In this document: positions 5,982 through 6,517 of the stretch, one piece after another
Position numbering within the stretch: position 1 is the first letter of the stretch
Layout: each line of letters starts with the position of its first letter
The notes under the pieces: generated by a model
Told to the model about the DNA's origin: nothing
Database searches by the model: none
The model's input: the letters and a program-made list of their open reading frames with translations, nothing else
From: Victivallales bacterium
GTDB taxonomy: Bacteria; Verrucomicrobiota; Lentisphaeria; Oligosphaerales; Oligosphaeraceae
Direction of reading: 5' to 3'
NCBI GenBank assembly: GCA_017963875.1
Contig: JAGCTA010000172.1
Span: 1-6,517, forward strand
Length of the DNA stretch: 6,517 nt
Program-made: the position numbers and the translations under genes

Positions 5982-6517
5982 AACTCCTGCTCGTCCAATG
6001 CGCCGCTCTCGGCTACCCGCTGACACAGCAACATCCCCTGCTGTCATCGAAGACTGGTCTCGTGTTCCAGCCGCTGGAACCGATTTTCCCAGCCGTCACC
6101 TGCACGGCATCTGCCACCATGCGGACCGCCGCGCCGCCTGCCTCCCACGGTATCGTCTGCAACGGACGCTATGACCGAAGCGCGTGCAAAGTGGAATTCT
6201 GGCTCCAGTCCGCACGGCTATGCCGTGGCGAGCGCATCTGGCAGCACAATCCGAACTGCCATAATGCCATGATCTTCCATCAACAGAACCTCGGTGAGGA
6301 TGCTGACATCACCCTTTCGCCCGCCCCAGTCCACAAGCACCACGGCGGCATGATACAGGCCTGTCAGACAAAGCCAGCATCACTCGAACAACGCCTCAAT
6401 GACCACATCGGCCGCAAATTCGACCTTATGAACTACTGGGGGCCGCTCGCCAATGCAAAGTCGTCCGAATGGATTATTCAAGCGACCATAGACATCATGC
6501 AACATGATGAACCAGAT
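5978..6517 (+). CDS. Alkaline phosphatase superfamily / nucleotide pyrophosphatase-like protein, EboF-like (3' end beyond window)
   Basis: The frame is open for 180 codons and runs off the right edge. The start ATG overlaps the stop of the UbiA gene as ATGA, indicating translational coupling. Residues 37-63 (FPAVTCTASATMR, then a PPASHGIVCNG stretch) align with the nucleophile region of nucleotide pyrophosphatase/phosphodiesterases (KTFPNHYxxVTGxxPxxHGI), making T41 the likely nucleophile and H57-G58-I59 the conserved turn. Later marks are FWLQSARLCRGERIW (74-88), QQNLGEDADI (102-111), HKHHGGMI (119-126) and YWGPLANAKSSEWI (153-166), which I associate with the EboF-type subgroup. The first beta strand (LLLVQCAALG) lacks the Asp that binds metal in ordinary family members, so the metal site or activity may differ; I recall EboF-type proteins varying here too. 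No signal peptide is evident, so it is probably cytoplasmic. The substrate is unknown; a prenyl or nucleotide diphosphate linked to the adjacent prenyltransferase is a reasonable guess. Confidence 0.87.
   Translation, partial: MKLLLVQCAALGYPLTQQHPLLSSKTGLVFQPLEPIFPAVTCTASATMRTAAPPASHGIVCNGRYDRSACKVEFWLQSARLCRGERIWQHNPNCHNAMIFHQQNLGEDADITLSPAPVHKHHGGMIQACQTKPASLEQRLNDHIGRKFDLMNYWGPLANAKSSEWIIQATIDIMQHDEPD

Overview
The window looks like chromosome from a Lentisphaerota-type (PVC superphylum) bacterium, probably a gut or environmental relative of Victivallis. The main clue is a pseudopilin-like protein with both the [10 protein letters not shown] amino-terminal segment and a carboxy-terminal H-X9-DG motif. 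Large families of these are characteristic of Lentisphaerota and Planctomycetota. A secreted GH67N/DUF4838-type protein in the same gene set fits that assignment. The assignment is inference from gene content, not from a marker-gene tree.

The layout is two divergent transcription units separated by a 163-base AT-rich control region (3410-3572). The left unit reads on the minus strand, from 3409 down to and past base 1. It has five tightly spaced genes in this order: H-X9-DG pseudopilin-like protein, DapA/N-acetylneuraminate lyase superfamily aldolase, a 150-residue Cys-containing protein, a 163-residue Cys-rich protein that appears to be a diverged relative of the previous one, and a secreted DUF4838/alpha-glucuronidase-N-terminal-like protein cut by the window edge. 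Gaps between genes are 60, 3, 4 and 15 bases, so at least the last four probably form one operon. A plausible theme is uptake or breakdown of a sugar acid or glycan, with a secreted glycan-binding or hydrolase-like protein and a cytoplasmic Schiff-base aldolase. The two small Cys proteins have no assigned role.

The right unit reads on the plus strand and contains purB (adenylosuccinate lyase, the long form resembling eukaryotic enzymes), then 21 bases later a UbiA-superfamily membrane prenyltransferase. That gene overlaps by 4 bases (ATGA) an alkaline-phosphatase/nucleotide-pyrophosphatase superfamily gene that runs off the right edge. The UbiA plus pyrophosphatase-like pair resembles EboC and EboF of the Ebo/EDB clusters, which are linked to export or processing of secondary metabolites. 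The rest of such a cluster would lie beyond base 6517 and cannot be seen.

No RNA genes, CRISPR arrays, insertion sequences or convincing intrinsic terminators were seen. By eye the right unit looks richer in G+C than the left.
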